In this document: one piece after another, positions 48,610 through 58,021 of the stretch
Position numbering within the stretch: the stretch's first letter is position 1
Layout: each line of letters begins with the position of its first letter
Source: Rhizobiaceae bacterium
GTDB lineage: Bacteria; Pseudomonadota; Alphaproteobacteria; Rhizobiales; Rhizobiaceae
DNA: 64,000 bases
Direction: 5' to 3'
NCBI GenBank assembly: GCA_028279875.1
Contig: JANQMU010000011.1
Coordinates: forward strand, 1 to 64,000
Notes under the pieces: model-generated
Databases searched by the model: none
What the model was told of the DNA's origin: nothing
The model's input: the letters and a program-made list of their open reading frames with translations, nothing else
Made by a program: the position numbers and the translations under genes

Positions 48610-49971
48610 GTGGCTGAAAGACAAAAAGTGATTGCCGGCAACGCGTTTCATACTCCCGAGCCGGGAGCAATGGTCCCTCTCGTCGATTGTGCAATTGCAG
48701 TGGACAGTGACGGGACGATCCAATCGGTCACCACGCCACCCGACCCGGATCACAGTGCCATTTTGGATGCGGCCAAAGTCGCGAATGCGCTCGAGCAGCT
48801 GCCGCCGGACACCTATCTGATTCCCGGTCTGGTCGACTTGCACATTCACGCACCGCAGTGGCCACAGCTTGGTAAAGCACTCGATGTGCCCCTGGATGCC
48901 TGGCTCGACACATACACCTTTCCACTGGAGGTAAAGTTTGCGGATCACGCCTATGCCGCGGAGATCTACGATGATCTGGTGACAACCCTCTTGTCGCATG
49001 GCACGACAACGGCGGTTTACTTCGGGTCGGTCGATCTCCAGGCCAACGTCATTCTTGCTGAGACCTGCCTGCGCCACGGGCAACGCGCAGTCATTGGAAA
49101 GGTCGCGATGGATCACCCGGAAACCTGCCCGGATTATTATCGTGATGAATCGGCGGAAGAGGCGATTGCCCAGACACGCAAATTCATTGAGATGGTGGCT
49201 GAGATGCAATCCGGCAGGCCGACGCTTGTCCATCCAGCCATAACACCCCGGTTCATACCAAGCTGCACCGATGCGCTGCTTGGAGGATTGGGTGCTTTGG
49301 CCCGGGAGACAGGATGTCATGTCCAGACCCATTGCTCGGAAAGTGATTGGGAGGTGGCGCACGTGCAGAACCGCCTTGGGCAAACCGATACGGAGGCACT
49401 CGCGAATTTCGGGCTGATGACTGACAAATCCATTCTGGCTCATTCGAACTACATTACATGTGGTGACATGGATCTGATTGCAAAAGCTCAGTCGGCAATT
49501 GCCCATTGCCCCCTGTCAAATGCATATTTTGCCAATTCTGTCTTTCCGGCACGCGATGCAATGGACCGCGGATTGAAAATCGGCCTGGGCACGGATGTCT
49601 CGGGCGGGTTCAGCCCCTCGCTCTTTGATGCAGCAAGGTTTGCGCTGATGGCTTCGCGAAACCGGTCTTCGGGAACAAACCCAAGTTTGGCTGCAGCAGA
49701 ACGGGGAACCGCAGAAATCCCTCTCAGCACATCGGAAGTATTCTGGTTGGCCACAAAAGGTGGTGGAGAGGCGGTCTCATTACCTGTGGGTTCTTTCAAC
49801 GAAGGGTCCAAGTTTGACGCAATCGCTGTGAAGTCCGGGCATTCGACTTCCGGCTTCAGAACCTACAGTACAGACACGTACCAGGATATCTTTGAAAAAC
49901 TTGTTTTGACCGCTGATGTGAGCTCGATTACGCGCGTCTGGGTATCTGGTGCGGCGATCGACCATCTTTGA
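48610..49971 (+). CDS. guaD: Guanine deaminase (453 aa)
   Basis: Amidohydrolase that deaminates guanine to xanthine. The metal-site motif is LIPGLVDLHIHAPQ (near residues 74-87), followed by LSHGTTTAVYF, THCSESDWEV and ILAHSNYIT, and the late Asp in GLGTDVSGGFSPS. The HIHAPQ form is typical of GuaD rather than of cytosine or adenine deaminases. The GTG start at 48610 has a strong AGAGGAGG 5 bases upstream. It diverges from the GntR operon that contains a nucleoside hydrolase, so it likely handles guanine freed from nucleosides. No xanthine dehydrogenase is in the window. Confidence 0.92.
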   Translation: MAERQKVIAGNAFHTPEPGAMVPLVDCAIAVDSDGTIQSVTTPPDPDHSAILDAAKVANALEQLPPDTYLIPGLVDLHIHAPQWPQLGKALDVPLDAWLDTYTFPLEVKFADHAYAAEIYDDLVTTLLSHGTTTAVYFGSVDLQANVILAETCLRHGQRAVIGKVAMDHPETCPDYYRDESAEEAIAQTRKFIEMVAEMQSGRPTLVHPAITPRFIPSCTDALLGGLGALARETGCHVQTHCSESDWEVAHVQNRLGQTDTEALANFGLMTDKSILAHSNYITCGDMDLIAKAQSAIAHCPLSNAYFANSVFPARDAMDRGLKIGLGTDVSGGFSPSLFDAARFALMASRNRSSGTNPSLAAAERGTAEIPLSTSEVFWLATKGGGEAVSLPVGSFNEGSKFDAIAVKSGHSTSGFRTYSTDTYQDIFEKLVLTADVSSITRVWVSGAAIDHL

Positions 49972-50075
49972 TCAAACCAACCTGACTTCATCCCGCCCTA
50001 TCGCGGAGCGCTGGAGCAATTTTGGTCGCGAAGCGAGAACCGCTGTCGATTGATGTTCAAATGCCACTCGCGCCG

Positions 50076-51056
50076 CTATCTGGTCTCCAACAACGCCCAG
50101 GCAGTTTGTGAGCAAGTCACGATATGGCTTGCGAAACCAGCTTCTATCGCGGCCTGAATTGGCTCGACCCGGTCCTTCCCCGCGGAGACCAGAAGACTCA
50201 TCTCTTTGCCAAGCATTGCATCCAGTGTCACGCCAATCATGCGGTCATCGATCTCTCCGGGGATCGGGCGACCCTCGCCGTCGATAAACCTGCTGCAAAC
50301 GACGGCCTTTGCGCCCTTTGCAAGATAATCCGCAAGCTCCTCGGCGGTCACAACTCCACTTTGCACCACGTGGCTGTTAACGGTGCACGATCCGGCGGCA
50401 AACAACGTCTTGTTGCAATTGCGTACCGCGTCCAGCTGTGCAGCGATGACCGGTTCCTCTTTCAGCATTCGTGCCAATTTCGAACTCTGAACAACAAGCG
50501 GGGCATGAAGGCTGATGCAGGTTGCCCCAAAACGTTGCGCCAGATTTGCAGAGCAGGTCTCGGCGGCAAATCCGAGCGGAGTGGCACGCGATCCAACCAT
50601 CTGGACGATCTCAAGGTCGGGAAGCGTCAATCGCTCCGCAGCCACGGACACCCGGAACACAGTCTCCCCCCAGGACACGCCCAGGCGGTCGCCCGGTTTC
50701 AACAGTGTCGGCAACCAGTCTGCGGTCGCACGGGCAACGCGCCCCAGTGTTTCGCTGGCTGAATTCTTGACCGCCGGCACGACCAATGCATCCTTCAGGC
50801 CGTATCTGGATTTGAGCTCCTCCGCAATCTCGCGCTCACTGAAGGTGGTTGGCCGAAGCGATACGCGCACATAATCCCGTCTGCGTGCTTCGGCCAGATA
50901 ATTGACGACCGTACTGCGCGATATGTCCAGCCGTTCAGCGATTTCGGCCTGGCTCATTTCATCATGATAATAGTGCCATGCGACCTCAATGATCTGATCC
51001 TCAATCCTGGATCGTGTCGGCCGTATCCTTTCCGTCCAGTTCGTCATCGTTTGCAC
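50076..51056 (-). CDS. SorC-family transcriptional regulator, second copy (326 aa)
   Basis: Paralogue of the SorC protein at 34861-35823, with the same layout: helix-turn-helix AEIAERLDISRSTVVNYLAE, then the sugar-phosphate-binding domain with GVSWGETVFRVS and ETCSANLAQRFGATCISLHAP. It is the last gene of the eight-gene operon, seven bases after the mtnA stop, so it is made together with the enzymes that produce its likely ligand. The GTG at 51056 is used; ATG at 51047 is an alternative. It probably binds a TGACATTTG-type site before the operon. Confidence 0.9.
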   Translation of the reverse strand: MQTMTNWTERIRPTRSRIEDQIIEVAWHYYHDEMSQAEIAERLDISRSTVVNYLAEARRRDYVRVSLRPTTFSEREIAEELKSRYGLKDALVVPAVKNSASETLGRVARATADWLPTLLKPGDRLGVSWGETVFRVSVAAERLTLPDLEIVQMVGSRATPLGFAAETCSANLAQRFGATCISLHAPLVVQSSKLARMLKEEPVIAAQLDAVRNCNKTLFAAGSCTVNSHVVQSGVVTAEELADYLAKGAKAVVCSRFIDGEGRPIPGEIDDRMIGVTLDAMLGKEMSLLVSAGKDRVEPIQAAIEAGFASHIVTCSQTAWALLETR

Positions 51057-51062
51057 ATGCCG

Positions 51063-52163
51063 CTAAACGGCCTCTTTGAATTCCGGAAAAAGGCCGAGCA
51101 AGTCGTCCTCGCTCGCCCCCGTTACACCGCGCTCGGTGATCAGCCCGGTGACCAGTCGCGCGGGCGTGACGTCAAAAGCCGGGTTGCCGCCCGGGGTTCC
51201 GTCCGGAGTCAACTGCACTTCATTTACCTCGCCGGTGCTGTTTCGACCCCAGATATGCGTCGCTTCTCGGGCGTTGCGTTGTTCGATGGGGATTTCGCTC
51301 ACGCCGTCCCGTACCGTCCAGTCGATCGTCGGAGATGGCAGTGCCGCATAGAACGGGACATTGTTGTCGCGTGCCGAAAGGGCCTTCAAATAAGTGCCGA
51401 TCTTGTTACAGATATCTCCGCTTCGGGTTGCCCGGTCGACCCCGACGATCACCATATCGACCTGTCCGCGCTGCATGAGGTGCCCGCCGGCATTGTCCGT
51501 AATGTAGGTGTGCGGTACGCCGTGGCTGCCCAGTTCCCATGCGGTTAGCGCGCCTTGGTTGCGGGGCCGTGTTTCTCCTACCCAGACGTGGATAGGTATG
51601 CCTGCATCATGCGCCAGGTACATAGGGCTGGTTGCTGTACCCCGGTCTACGGTTGCGATCCAGCCGGCATTGCAGTGGGTCAGTACGTTGATGGTTTCAC
51701 CGGGCTTTTTCCGGGCCTGGATCTCCTTGATCAATGCAAGTCCGTGTTCACCGATCTTGTGGTTGATCTCGACGTCCTCATCGGCGATGTCATGGGCGAG
51801 CTGCAATGCGGCCGCGGCGCGATCGGATACACTCAACGGCGCAAGATGAGTGCGGCACCGGTTCAGCGCCCATTGGAGATTGATTGCCGTCGGACGTGTT
51901 TTGCTCAAAAACGCGCAGACTTGATCAAGGGCGCTGTCCGACGGATCCAGCTTCATGGCCAATGCGACGCCGTAGGCGGCAGTTGCGCCGATGAGAGGCG
52001 CACCGCGCACGCGCATTTCCACGATGGCCGCTGCAAATTCTTCCAAAGTGGCGACCGGTTGTATAACGAGTTTGTGGGGCAGCCAACGCTGATCGATGAT
52101 TTCCAGGACGTCATCGTCGTGGTTATACCAGAGCGAGCGGTAATGGGTTCCGTCTATGTTCAC
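51063..52163 (-). CDS. mtnA: S-methyl-5-thioribose-1-phosphate isomerase, second copy (366 aa)
   Basis: Same enzyme family as 39708-40805, with matching motifs MRVRGAPLIGATAAYG, LTHCNAGWI (catalytic Cys), ETRPRNQGALT and GVDRATRSGDICNKIGTY (catalytic Asp). The GTG start at 52163 is decided by GGAGGAGG ~5 bases upstream and by the 4-bp GTGA overlap with mtnK; it also aligns with the N-terminus of copy one. There is no aldolase, dehydrogenase or lsrF in this operon, so its product must be used by enzymes encoded elsewhere, perhaps at 35986-39701. Confidence 0.95.
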   Translation of the reverse strand: MNIDGTHYRSLWYNHDDDVLEIIDQRWLPHKLVIQPVATLEEFAAAIVEMRVRGAPLIGATAAYGVALAMKLDPSDSALDQVCAFLSKTRPTAINLQWALNRCRTHLAPLSVSDRAAAALQLAHDIADEDVEINHKIGEHGLALIKEIQARKKPGETINVLTHCNAGWIATVDRGTATSPMYLAHDAGIPIHVWVGETRPRNQGALTAWELGSHGVPHTYITDNAGGHLMQRGQVDMVIVGVDRATRSGDICNKIGTYLKALSARDNNVPFYAALPSPTIDWTVRDGVSEIPIEQRNAREATHIWGRNSTGEVNEVQLTPDGTPGGNPAFDVTPARLVTGLITERGVTGASEDDLLGLFPEFKEAV

Positions 52164-53419
52164 ACGACCTCCTCCTTGTTGTAACGCGCGGCCAGATCGC
52201 AAATCACCTGTTCGGGGTCAGCACCAGATCGCCCCAGAACCAGGTCGCGCCCCATCATCAGGTTGCGTGCCTCGAGTTTGCCGCGTTTATCTACATCTTC
52301 GATTTGCTCAAAATCCGCATTGTGAGCCAGGGACAGCACACGCCTGTGCATCTCTATGCCGCAAATTCCGAGAGCATCTTCCCAGATTGCGGATAATGTG
52401 GAGTGCAGAGCATCGGCGCTGCTGTGTCCCTGATCCTCGAACAGAGCCGTCGGGTAGAGCATTCCCGTTCGCTCACTGTTCCAGAGCCGGGTGAACTCAC
52501 GATTGAACTGATGGATCACCGATATGATCTGCTCTATCAGCCAGGCCTGATAGGCGGCCAGTTCAGCCGGGTCGCGATGGGCGGGTTGGCTGAAGTAGCT
52601 CATCAGGAAATTTGCCAGCAGCATTCCCACGTCAAAGCCCATGGGCCCGTATTGTGCGAACTCGGGGTCGATTACCCGGCTTTCCGTGTCCGTGCACATG
52701 ACCGACCCGGTATGCAGATCGCCATGCAGCATGGTTTCGGTATTGGACGAGAACTTCTGCAGCATCCGTTGGGCAGCGACCTTAAGCGCCACATCGGAAC
52801 GCAGCTTTTCAACAACCGGATCAAGGACCGGATTGTGGTTGTTCATCTCGGCGTCGTAATATGGATCGGTAAAAACCAGTGCCTCGGTTATCGCCGGGAT
52901 GGCGACATTGCCGCTGAACACACCGACATCCGCCTTCTTGGCTTCGCTTGCCATGCTGAATTCAGAGCCGCGAAATGCCGTCCGTGCGCAGAAATTGCCG
53001 AGAAACGTTCCAAGCCCCTCGACCCTTTCGCCCCTGATCAGCTTGCTGCGCAAGATGACATGCGGTGACAGATACTCCATCACGATCAATGCCTGGCTTT
53101 CGTCAAAATGATGAACATGCGGAACGGATCCGGGATCGCGTTCGGCCTGTCGCGACAAGGCGTGATGTTCGAAGGTCGCGCGGTAAAGCGGAAGTGGCCA
53201 GCTTTCGCCGACCATGCGGACATAGGGAAGCGCCTGCTTGACAACCAGCGCATTGCTGGCGCCGGTCACGATAAATACAAGATTGAGATTTCCGTCCCCG
53301 ACCTCCTTCACGTCCCAGGATTTCGGATCGCCGCCCAGATAATTTGAAACCTGATCGATTTGCCCGATGCGTGCGTTAAGCGTCTGCTCGGACAAAGCAC
53401 AATATTCAGTTTTCGCCAT
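52160..53419 (-). CDS. mtnK: S-methyl-5-thioribose kinase, second copy (419 aa)
   Basis: Paralogue of 40802-42064 with identical key segments: VKEVGDGNLNLVFIV, VVKQALPYVRMVGESWPLPL, MLHGDLHTGSVM and RVIDPEFAQYGPMGFD. The start at 53419 (MAKTEY) has GAGG ~7 bases upstream and gives the same length as copy one; a start at 53434 would add five residues. It follows the BMP-type importer genes after a 67-base gap in the same direction. The pair keeps the mtnK-mtnA order of the first locus, suggesting block duplication or separate acquisition. Confidence 0.93.
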   Translation of the reverse strand: MAKTEYCALSEQTLNARIGQIDQVSNYLGGDPKSWDVKEVGDGNLNLVFIVTGASNALVVKQALPYVRMVGESWPLPLYRATFEHHALSRQAERDPGSVPHVHHFDESQALIVMEYLSPHVILRSKLIRGERVEGLGTFLGNFCARTAFRGSEFSMASEAKKADVGVFSGNVAIPAITEALVFTDPYYDAEMNNHNPVLDPVVEKLRSDVALKVAAQRMLQKFSSNTETMLHGDLHTGSVMCTDTESRVIDPEFAQYGPMGFDVGMLLANFLMSYFSQPAHRDPAELAAYQAWLIEQIISVIHQFNREFTRLWNSERTGMLYPTALFEDQGHSSADALHSTLSAIWEDALGICGIEMHRRVLSLAHNADFEQIEDVDKRGKLEARNLMMGRDLVLGRSGADPEQVICDLAARYNKEEVV

Positions 53420-53486
53420 GGGTTGCCTCGACATTAGCAGTGTGGATCAATTCGCAAAACACGTTGCTTTCCTCCCGGACAAAAAC

Positions 53487-54380
53487 TCAATGCTGTTTCG
53501 CCGAACTGCGGCGAAATGCAAAAACAAGCACTATGATTGCCAGCACATAGGGCAGGGCCTCGGTAAACTGCTGTGGCAGACCAAGCCCTTGCATGCGAAA
53601 TCCCAACGCATCGACCAAGCCAAACAGCACTGCGGTTGGCAATATCCAAGGCAACCGTGCACTGCACATCATCACGATCACGAGGGCGATCCATCCCCGG
53701 CCCGCACTCATGCCCTCCGTAAACAGCGTTACGTTGGAAATCGACAGTTGCGCGCCGCCCAGTGCGCACAATATGCCACAGGCGACCAGCGCACCGGTTT
53801 TAATCCGCTCCGGCGAAATACCGACGCTGCGCAATGCCGAGGCATTTTGACCGGCTGCCCGAACCCGCAAGCCGGCGCGATGGTTTTTGAGAAACCAATG
53901 CGTTACGAAGACGAGTGCCACGGCAAGCCAAACCAGGATTGATTGGCCGGAAACAAAATCTCCCACGATGGGGATATCAGCCGCGGGCCCCAGATGCACC
54001 TTGGGAATGTCGACAATACGCGGATCGTCGAATTGTCCGGACACGCCGAACAGGCCGCGCAGCAAAAAGGTTGTCAGTCCGATGGCCAATATGTTGAGGC
54101 CGATACTGACAATAATGTCGTCGCCGCCGCGCCGGACGCCAAAAAAGGAAAATGTCAGGCCTGTTGCGACGCCCGCGCCAATTGCAAACACAAGACCACC
54201 CGCCCAGGTGCCCGTATAAAAGCAACCGACGACCGCGGCAAACGCGCCAACCAGCATCATGCCCTCAAGGGCAATATTGAAAACGCTGGCGCGTTCGCAC
54301 AGGGCGCTGCCAATAGCGGCCAGAAGAACCGGGGTGAAAAAACGCGGTATGGATTCCACTATGGCGCTGTCGAAAAACAT
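53487..54380 (-). CDS. BMP-type nucleoside ABC permease, NupQ-like (297 aa)
   Basis: Membrane permease of the BPD_transp_2/RbsC family. It opens with the family pattern FTPVLLAAIGSALCERASVF, followed by NIALEGMMLVGAF. About eight hydrophobic segments follow, with DDIIVSIGLNILAIGL and AGQNASALRSVGISPERIKT as the cytoplasmic coupling region. Partner of the 341-residue permease; together they match the NupP/NupQ type used for nucleoside uptake. It starts three bases after the previous stop. Confidence 0.92.
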   Translation of the reverse strand: MFFDSAIVESIPRFFTPVLLAAIGSALCERASVFNIALEGMMLVGAFAAVVGCFYTGTWAGGLVFAIGAGVATGLTFSFFGVRRGGDDIIVSIGLNILAIGLTTFLLRGLFGVSGQFDDPRIVDIPKVHLGPAADIPIVGDFVSGQSILVWLAVALVFVTHWFLKNHRAGLRVRAAGQNASALRSVGISPERIKTGALVACGILCALGGAQLSISNVTLFTEGMSAGRGWIALVIVMMCSARLPWILPTAVLFGLVDALGFRMQGLGLPQQFTEALPYVLAIIVLVFAFRRSSAKQH

Positions 54381-54383
54381 GGC

Positions 54384-55409
54384 TCAGCGTTCCTTGCCGC
54401 CGTTGCCGGACAGCATTTTCCCGCCGACACCGGCCAGATAGAGAACGATGACGGCCTGCACAATCTGGCCGATCTCCCTCGGAATGTCTGCGGATCGTTC
54501 CATACCGACCGCGCCCGTTGCCAGCACGGCGAAGAAAAACGCGGTGACAGGTGTGATCGCCGGTATGATCGCAGCCAACAGCACAGCGGCAATGCCGGTC
54601 CAGGCGTAAAGCGGGATCGTCAGCATCCCATCGATGTAGCGCTGGTTCAGTCCGAAGACGGTGGTAAAGCCGGTCATGCCAGCAATCGAGCCACTGATCA
54701 TCAGGGTACGGTAGTAGAGCTTGCCGGTCGGATAACCGGATGATCGTGCAAAACCGAAACTGTATCCCTGCATGCGCACCCGATAGCCGAAGACGGACGT
54801 GCGCTCGAGCACGATGACGAGCAGGGCGGTCGCGCCGATCAACAAGATACCGTAGTCCAGAATTGTGCCCGGAAAGCGCGGCAAACGTGCTTCTCCCATG
54901 ATCCTGTAGGTCTGAGTGGCACCGCTTGCAACGTCCCGGAAGGGGTGGGAGACACAGTAGGATGCGATAAAGGACGCGGGATAATTCAGCAGCAGTGAGC
55001 CTATCAGCAACGGCACATTGGCCAGTCGGTCCAGAACACCAGCCAAAAGTGCCCACAAAGCGCCCGCCGCCATAGCCGCAAGGAGCGCGGCAACGGCAAC
55101 AAACAGCGGAGGCGCCGGCAGGTAGACACCGACAATAGCCGCGGTCAGACCGCCCAGAACCAACTGGCCTTCTCCACCGATATTCAACAGACCTGCCCGG
55201 AAGGACACAAGAACGGCCATCGCCGTGCCCAGCAGAATGGAGAAGCGGCCAAGTGTAGAAAAAAGGTTGAAATTGTTGCGGCCGCCAAAGGCGCCGTTCA
55301 CAAACCCCTCCACGATGTCGCGGGTTTGTGGCAGTGCCAGCAGGATCAAAATGCCAACACCGATCACGATCAGTGGTGCGACAATCGGATGTCTGCTCCA
55401 CTGCATCAT
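54384..55409 (-). CDS. BMP-type nucleoside ABC permease, NupP-like (341 aa)
   Basis: The larger permease of the pair, with about nine hydrophobic segments. Family hallmarks are GLLNIGGEGQLVLGGLTAAI and the cytoplasmic segment RVRMQGYSFGFARSSGYPT. The start overlaps the ATPase stop (ATGA). Substrate is inferred from the BMP-type binding protein and the nucleoside hydrolase in the operon. Confidence 0.92.
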   Translation of the reverse strand: MMQWSRHPIVAPLIVIGVGILILLALPQTRDIVEGFVNGAFGGRNNFNLFSTLGRFSILLGTAMAVLVSFRAGLLNIGGEGQLVLGGLTAAIVGVYLPAPPLFVAVAALLAAMAAGALWALLAGVLDRLANVPLLIGSLLLNYPASFIASYCVSHPFRDVASGATQTYRIMGEARLPRFPGTILDYGILLIGATALLVIVLERTSVFGYRVRMQGYSFGFARSSGYPTGKLYYRTLMISGSIAGMTGFTTVFGLNQRYIDGMLTIPLYAWTGIAAVLLAAIIPAITPVTAFFFAVLATGAVGMERSADIPREIGQIVQAVIVLYLAGVGGKMLSGNGGKER

Positions 55410-56941
55410 GCCCCGTCCCCGAGGTTTCCGGACATGGCTGCTCCTACGGTGAAAGCATCGAGTTCGCCGCGGTCGTATATTGCCTCCAGACGGCCCTCGA
55501 ACATCACACCGACCCTGTCACTCAGGGCAAAAAGCTCCTCAAGATCGCTACTGATCAGAACAATGGCGACACCCTTCGCCGACAGGTCCAGAATCTGGCG
55601 GTGTATGAAGGCAATGGCTCCGACGTCAACACCCCAACAGGGGTTCTCGACGACCAGAAGTTTCGGCTCGGCAGACAATTCACGGGCAACAATGACCTTT
55701 TGCTGGTTGCCTCCGGAGAGGTTTCCGACCTTCTGCAGTGCGCTCGGCGTGCGGATATCGAAGTTCTGCACGAGTTGGCGAGCGAATTGTCGGATCCGGC
55801 CTGTCCGCAGGAAGCCCGAAACGGAAAACTCAGCTTGTCCTTCTCGTCCGGATATCAGATTCTCGGCAACCGAACCTTTGCCCGCAAGTCCCAGCGCCAT
55901 CCTGTCTTCAGCCATGTAGCCGATACCGATCCTTCTGCGGTTCGCCACGCTGAAACGGGAAATATCCTCACCGTCGTAAAGGATCCGGCCACCCGTGTTG
56001 CGATCCAGGCCAACCAGAGCATTGACGAGTTCCTTTTGTCCATTGCCGGTGACGCCGGCGACACCGAATATCTCGCCGGCACGGACATCGAACGACACGC
56101 CGTCCAGTGACGGTTTGCCTGGTCCGTTTTCCACCGAAACCGATTGCAGGGAGACAATGGATTGCGGTTCCACATGGCTGACTTTTTCAACGGTCTCAAT
56201 CTCGCGGCCGACCATAAGCTCCGCCAGTTCGGTCTTGTTCGTTTCTCCCGTAAAGCGCTCTGCAACCACTTCTCCCTGCCGCATCACCACAACGCGTTCG
56301 GAATTGTCCATGACCTCACCCAGCTTGTGGGTGATCAGCACGACCGATTTCCCCTGATCACGGAGTTGCCGAAGCATCGCGTACAGCGCCAGACTTTCCT
56401 GCGGCGTCAGAACGGCCGTCGGTTCGTCCAGAATCACCACAGACGCGCCGCGGTACAGCATCTTGACGATCTCGAGCTGCTGGCGCGCGTCGACGGGCAA
56501 CTCCGACACCTTTCGGTCGAGATCGAGCGAAAATTCGAACTCCTTGATGAGTCCGGCGACCGCAGCGCGGCGTTCCTTGAATGGAACCACGCCGAACCTG
56601 TTGGCATCCTCATTGCCCACGAGCACGTTTTCCAGCACGGTCAGATCCGGATACAGCTTGAAGTGCTGGTGCACCATTCCAAAGCCCGAATTGATCGCCT
56701 CGCGCGCTGATTTCAGATTTCTGCGCTCACCGGCAATCTCAACGTGGCCCGCATCCGGTTCGATCAGACCAAACAGAATGCTCATTGCGGTCGATTTTCC
56801 GGCACCGTTTTCGCCGACAATCGCCAGGAATTCGCCCTTTCGAACGTCCAGGGAAACATCCGAAAGCGCCTTCACGTCACCAAAGGATTTGGAGATTCCG
56901 TCCAGCCGACACACGGTCGGCTGAACAGGTTGAGCATTCAT
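55406..56941 (-). CDS. BMP-type nucleoside ABC transporter, tandem ATPase, NupO-like (511 aa)
   Basis: Two fused ABC domains. The first is complete: GENGAGKST, QQLEIVKML, VVILDEPTAVLTPQE and ITHKLGEV. The second has the degenerate P-loop GVTGNGQKE, which is usual for this family, with LSGGNQQKVIVARELS and VVENPCWGVDVGAI. The organisation matches the sugar/nucleoside (RbsA/NupO) ATPases. The start has no clear Shine-Dalgarno and lies 28 bases after the binding-protein stop. Confidence 0.93.
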   Translation of the reverse strand: MNAQPVQPTVCRLDGISKSFGDVKALSDVSLDVRKGEFLAIVGENGAGKSTAMSILFGLIEPDAGHVEIAGERRNLKSAREAINSGFGMVHQHFKLYPDLTVLENVLVGNEDANRFGVVPFKERRAAVAGLIKEFEFSLDLDRKVSELPVDARQQLEIVKMLYRGASVVILDEPTAVLTPQESLALYAMLRQLRDQGKSVVLITHKLGEVMDNSERVVVMRQGEVVAERFTGETNKTELAELMVGREIETVEKVSHVEPQSIVSLQSVSVENGPGKPSLDGVSFDVRAGEIFGVAGVTGNGQKELVNALVGLDRNTGGRILYDGEDISRFSVANRRRIGIGYMAEDRMALGLAGKGSVAENLISGREGQAEFSVSGFLRTGRIRQFARQLVQNFDIRTPSALQKVGNLSGGNQQKVIVARELSAEPKLLVVENPCWGVDVGAIAFIHRQILDLSAKGVAIVLISSDLEELFALSDRVGVMFEGRLEAIYDRGELDAFTVGAAMSGNLGDGA

Positions 56942-56969
56942 TGTTCAAAATGCCATTTGTCGGGTCAGC

Positions 56970-57986
56970 TTATTGTGCCGCCAGAGGATCGTTCACCTTG
57001 ATCTCGCCGGCGACAATCTGATCGGCGATCTTGCGAACGGCATCGACGGTTTCCTTGTCCTGGGCAATCAGGCAACCGCTGGCTTCAAGATCCGCATCGG
57101 CACTCAGTACCACCCCACCGACACCATTTTCCGCCAGTCCGTAGGAGGCAAAGTCCTGCTTGGCACCGCCCATGATCTTGTCCACCGATTGCAGGATGAC
57201 CTGATCCACGCGTTTCAGCGCCACATCATACATGGTGTCGCTGGACAACGGACAATGGTTGACGTCGACGCCGATTATTCTGAAGCCAGCTTCAGGGGCG
57301 GCTTCGTATATGCCGAAATTGCCCGCCGCTGCCGCTGCGTATATCACGTCCGCGCCGGCCGCGTTGAGGGCCAGCGCCTGCTCCTTTGCACGAACCGGGT
57401 CGGAAAACGGATTTTGACCGCCAACCCAGCGGACTTCGACATTGATGTCCGGTTTCACATGACGCGCGCCGTCCGCAAAACCGTCTGTGAACCGGTGCAT
57501 GAACGGAATGTCTATCGGCCCGACCACGCCAAGGGTGTTTGAGTCCGTAGACAGAGCCGCCATGGCTCCCATCAGAAAAGATGCTTCGTGTTCGCGAAAC
57601 ACCGCACAGTGCAGATTGTCGGGGCGGTCTCCCTGCGGACAGGCATCGACAATCAGAAACTGCGTATCCGGAGCGGTCGGTGCGACTTCTGAAACGGCAT
57701 CAACAGCAGAAAAGCTAAGCGCCACGATGATGTCGGCCCCTTCATTCGCCGCCGCGTAGAGGTTTTCCAGAATAGCCTGCGGCGTATCGCTTTCGATGGT
57801 CGAAGCCTCGGCACCGATTTTGGCAGCCGCTGCTTCGGTGCCGTCGCGGCCGAGCACCAGGAAAGGATTGTTGCCGATCGGATTTGGCGACACATAGATG
57901 ATCGACTTGTCCGCGGCGGACGCTGACGTCAATGCCCCCGCCAGAGCCACACCTGCTGCCAGGATGCCGGTGATCAGTTTCTTCAT
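56970..57986 (-). CDS. BMP-family substrate-binding protein (338 aa)
   Basis: Periplasmic receptor of the BMP/PnrA family, which binds purine nucleosides in characterised members. The signal peptide is MKKLITGILAAGVALAGALT plus SASA, cleaved before ADK. The start at 57986 is supported by GGGAG 8-12 bases upstream; the longer frame adds 12 residues. Visible segments are NEGADIIVALSFSAVDAV, TLGVVGPIDIPFMHRFTDGF and GADVIYAAAAAGNFGIYEAA. No lipobox Cys is present, so it is a soluble periplasmic protein. Confidence 0.92.
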   Translation of the reverse strand: MKKLITGILAAGVALAGALTSASAADKSIIYVSPNPIGNNPFLVLGRDGTEAAAAKIGAEASTIESDTPQAILENLYAAANEGADIIVALSFSAVDAVSEVAPTAPDTQFLIVDACPQGDRPDNLHCAVFREHEASFLMGAMAALSTDSNTLGVVGPIDIPFMHRFTDGFADGARHVKPDINVEVRWVGGQNPFSDPVRAKEQALALNAAGADVIYAAAAAGNFGIYEAAPEAGFRIIGVDVNHCPLSSDTMYDVALKRVDQVILQSVDKIMGGAKQDFASYGLAENGVGGVVLSADADLEASGCLIAQDKETVDAVRKIADQIVAGEIKVNDPLAAQ

Positions 57987-58021
57987 GTTTTCCACTCCCT
58001 CTTTCATTTTGATTGGATGCA

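Noticed and set aside
49972-50075. Bidirectional terminator between guanine deaminase and sorC genes
   Set aside because: No stem with adequate pairing and no T-run could be found.
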